From Roseiflexus sp. (GTDB taxonomy: Bacteria; Chloroflexota; Chloroflexia; Chloroflexales; Roseiflexaceae), in NCBI GenBank assembly GCA_025062325.1, contig JANXAL010000038.1, forward strand, positions 1 through 41,901: DNA of 41,901 nt. Direction: 5' to 3'. Positions 41,018-41,901 of this stretch are shown one piece after another. The stretch's first letter is position 1; each line of letters begins with the position of its first letter. The translations under genes were made by a program, and so were the position numbers. Below the pieces are notes generated by a model. The model saw nothing but the letters and a program-made list of their open reading frames with translations, made no database searches and was not told the DNA's origin.

Positions 41018-41040
41018 GCGACGTTGCATCGCAACGTCGC
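41018..41040. repeat. Hairpin repeat GCGACGTTGC
   Basis: GCGACGTTGC-ATC-GCAACGTCGC, a perfect 10-bp stem with a 3-nt loop, lies between two convergent genes. It is the best-preserved of the three copies in the window and could act as a bidirectional 3' stabiliser or terminator-like structure, although it has no T-run. Confidence 0.6.
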
Positions 41041-41070
41041 TCTTCTATCCAAACGTTATTACCGACAACC

Positions 41071-41706
41071 TCACAAATCCAGATTCCCCCTGTGCCCCTC
41101 GGTGTATGCACGGAGCACGGCAGCAGCCACATCAGCAGGGGTATGTGCGCCTTTCGGCAGGCGGAACGGGGCTTTGAGCCATAGCGGCGTATCCACTGCG
41201 CCAACCCGCACATTCGTGATGCGCCGGTCGCGTACTTCTTTCCCCAGTACCGTCACATATGCGTCGAGTGCCGCCTTGGATGCAGCGTAGGCGCCCAGTT
41301 TCGGCAGCATAATCCTGTCCACATACGCACCAATAAATACCAGATGCCCGCCTGCCGGCACTAACGCCAGCGAGTGGGTCACTGCCAGATGCGCGCCGGT
41401 GACATTCGCGCTCAGGATGCGATCCCACTCAGAGGCGGTCGTATCTGCCAGCGGCTTGCCAAGCATGTCGCCAGCCGCGTAGACCCACAGATTCACCACG
41501 CCATCCGACTGCTGCGCTGCCCACAGCGCTGCCGCCGCCACATCCGCGTCGCGCGCCAGGTCGGCGCTGTACGCTTCGGCTGCCGTGCCGCTCAGCGCCG
41601 AAGCGTCGCGCACAATGCCCAGCACACGCCAGCCATGCTCACTTAGAGTGTCAACCAGCGCGCGACCAATCCCCCCAGCCGCGCCCCAGATCAGTGCAGT
41701 TTGCAT
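41071..41706 (-). CDS. Short-chain dehydrogenase/reductase
   Basis: A 211-aa NAD(P)-binding Rossmann protein. The N-terminal GAAGGIGRAL motif (residues 8-17), AANV-like strand LSANVTGAH, and the catalytic YAASK (about 138-142) with the upstream Ser-equivalent region FIGAYVD identify the SDR family. It is slightly shorter than the classical 250 aa. The substrate is unknown. ATGGAGGAACCAT-ATG shows a good ribosome site (AGGA) at the start. It is divergent from the beta-propeller fragment. Confidence 0.85.
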   Translation of the reverse strand: MQTALIWGAAGGIGRALVDTLSEHGWRVLGIVRDASALSGTAAEAYSADLARDADVAAAALWAAQQSDGVVNLWVYAAGDMLGKPLADTTASEWDRILSANVTGAHLAVTHSLALVPAGGHLVFIGAYVDRIMLPKLGAYAASKAALDAYVTVLGKEVRDRRITNVRVGAVDTPLWLKAPFRLPKGAHTPADVAAAVLRAYTEGHRGNLDL

Positions 41707-41752
41707 ATGGTTCCTCCATCCGTTTTGCTGGATGTACGTTGAGATTGGGTTT

Positions 41753-41901
41753 ATGGATGGAAGGGATGTCTATGCTCTTGCGATGAGCGGCAACCGTCTG
41801 TACGTCGGCGGCGACTTCACGAATGCTGGCGGTAACATATATGCTGACCGGATCGCCGCCCGTTTGATCGCCAGGGTGTACCTGCCGCTCGTGACCCGCT
41901 A
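41753..41901 (+). CDS. C-terminal-type beta-propeller fragment, cut by window end
   Basis: The frame from ATG 41753 reads MDGRDVYALAMSGNRLYVGG, then DFTNAGGNIYADRI, then a run ending RVYLPLVTR, and the last two bases (TA) probably begin a stop codon. VYALAMSGNRLYVGGDFTNA is one blade of the repeat used in long exported beta-propeller proteins (VxALAVSGxxLYVGGxFTxA). The end YLPLVTR looks like a short C-terminal motif. A whole gene would need many blades, so this is probably the remnant of a deleted longer gene, or a start within a gene whose upstream part is gone. No ribosome site is evident. Confidence 0.45.
   Translation, partial: MDGRDVYALAMSGNRLYVGGDFTNAGGNIYADRIAARLIARVYLPLVTR

Overview
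The window looks like a chromosomal segment of a high-GC filamentous anoxygenic phototroph of the Chloroflexota, most like Roseiflexus. This is inferred from the nuoABCDIHJKLMMN order, the protein character and the dense dispersed intergenic repeats; no marker gene (rRNA, tRNA) is present to prove it. I see no prophage, no CRISPR array and no intact insertion sequence.

Layout. (1) Positions 243-2143, + strand: a compact protein-quality cluster with a CbpM-like MerR-type protein, a rhomboid protease and an SppA/SDH-type Ser protease, followed by a small unknown gene. (2) Positions 11622 down to 2657, - strand: a long unit behind a cobalamin riboswitch. In transcription order it holds a promoter, the riboswitch, a 23-codon leader ORF with the best Shine-Dalgarno of the unit, a Fur/Zur-like 19-bp palindrome, a SAM methyltransferase, an ECF transporter (S, T and fused A-A'), a CobN/BchH-family chelatase and a core-MetE-like protein. 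This is the most interesting system here: it joins uptake, metal-tetrapyrrole chemistry and methyl transfer under what look like two metal- or cofactor-sensing controls. (3) Positions 11.6-14.8 kb: repeat-rich, with three tandem MITE-like palindromic elements of about 175 bp, two expanded or truncated relatives, heptanucleotide repeats, and a VapB-like antitoxin next to a truncated PIN toxin. (4) Positions 13.8-18 kb: a DsrE-like gene and a glutathione peroxidase on the - strand, and FmdB zinc ribbon, CobW GTPase and an arsenite-type exporter on the + strand. The DsrE promoter and the gpx/fmdB intergenic region share an ATGATA-N5-TATCAT type operator. (5) Homoserine dehydrogenase (-) and a GNAT acetyltransferase (+), divergent.

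(6) Positions 20.8-35.5 kb, + strand: a NADH dehydrogenase (complex I) locus, nuoA-B-C-D-I-H-J-K-L-M-M-N. The electron-input module nuoEFG is absent from the locus, two nuoM genes are present, and NuoI has a repeat-built Ala/Pro-rich tail. An internal promoter candidate precedes nuoI. (7) Positions 35.5-41.9 kb: a DUF1992/DnaJC28-like protein, a large membrane sensor ending in a Fis-like helix-turn-helix, a frameshifted REP-type (Y1) transposase, dihydrolipoamide dehydrogenase, a Cys-rich small protein, an SDR oxidoreductase and a beta-propeller fragment running off the window.

Intergenic DNA is filled with several dispersed repeat families: composite hairpin repeats, CACGGAT-type repeats, GAGACGTTGC hairpins and heptamers. 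These produce many long spurious ORFs.
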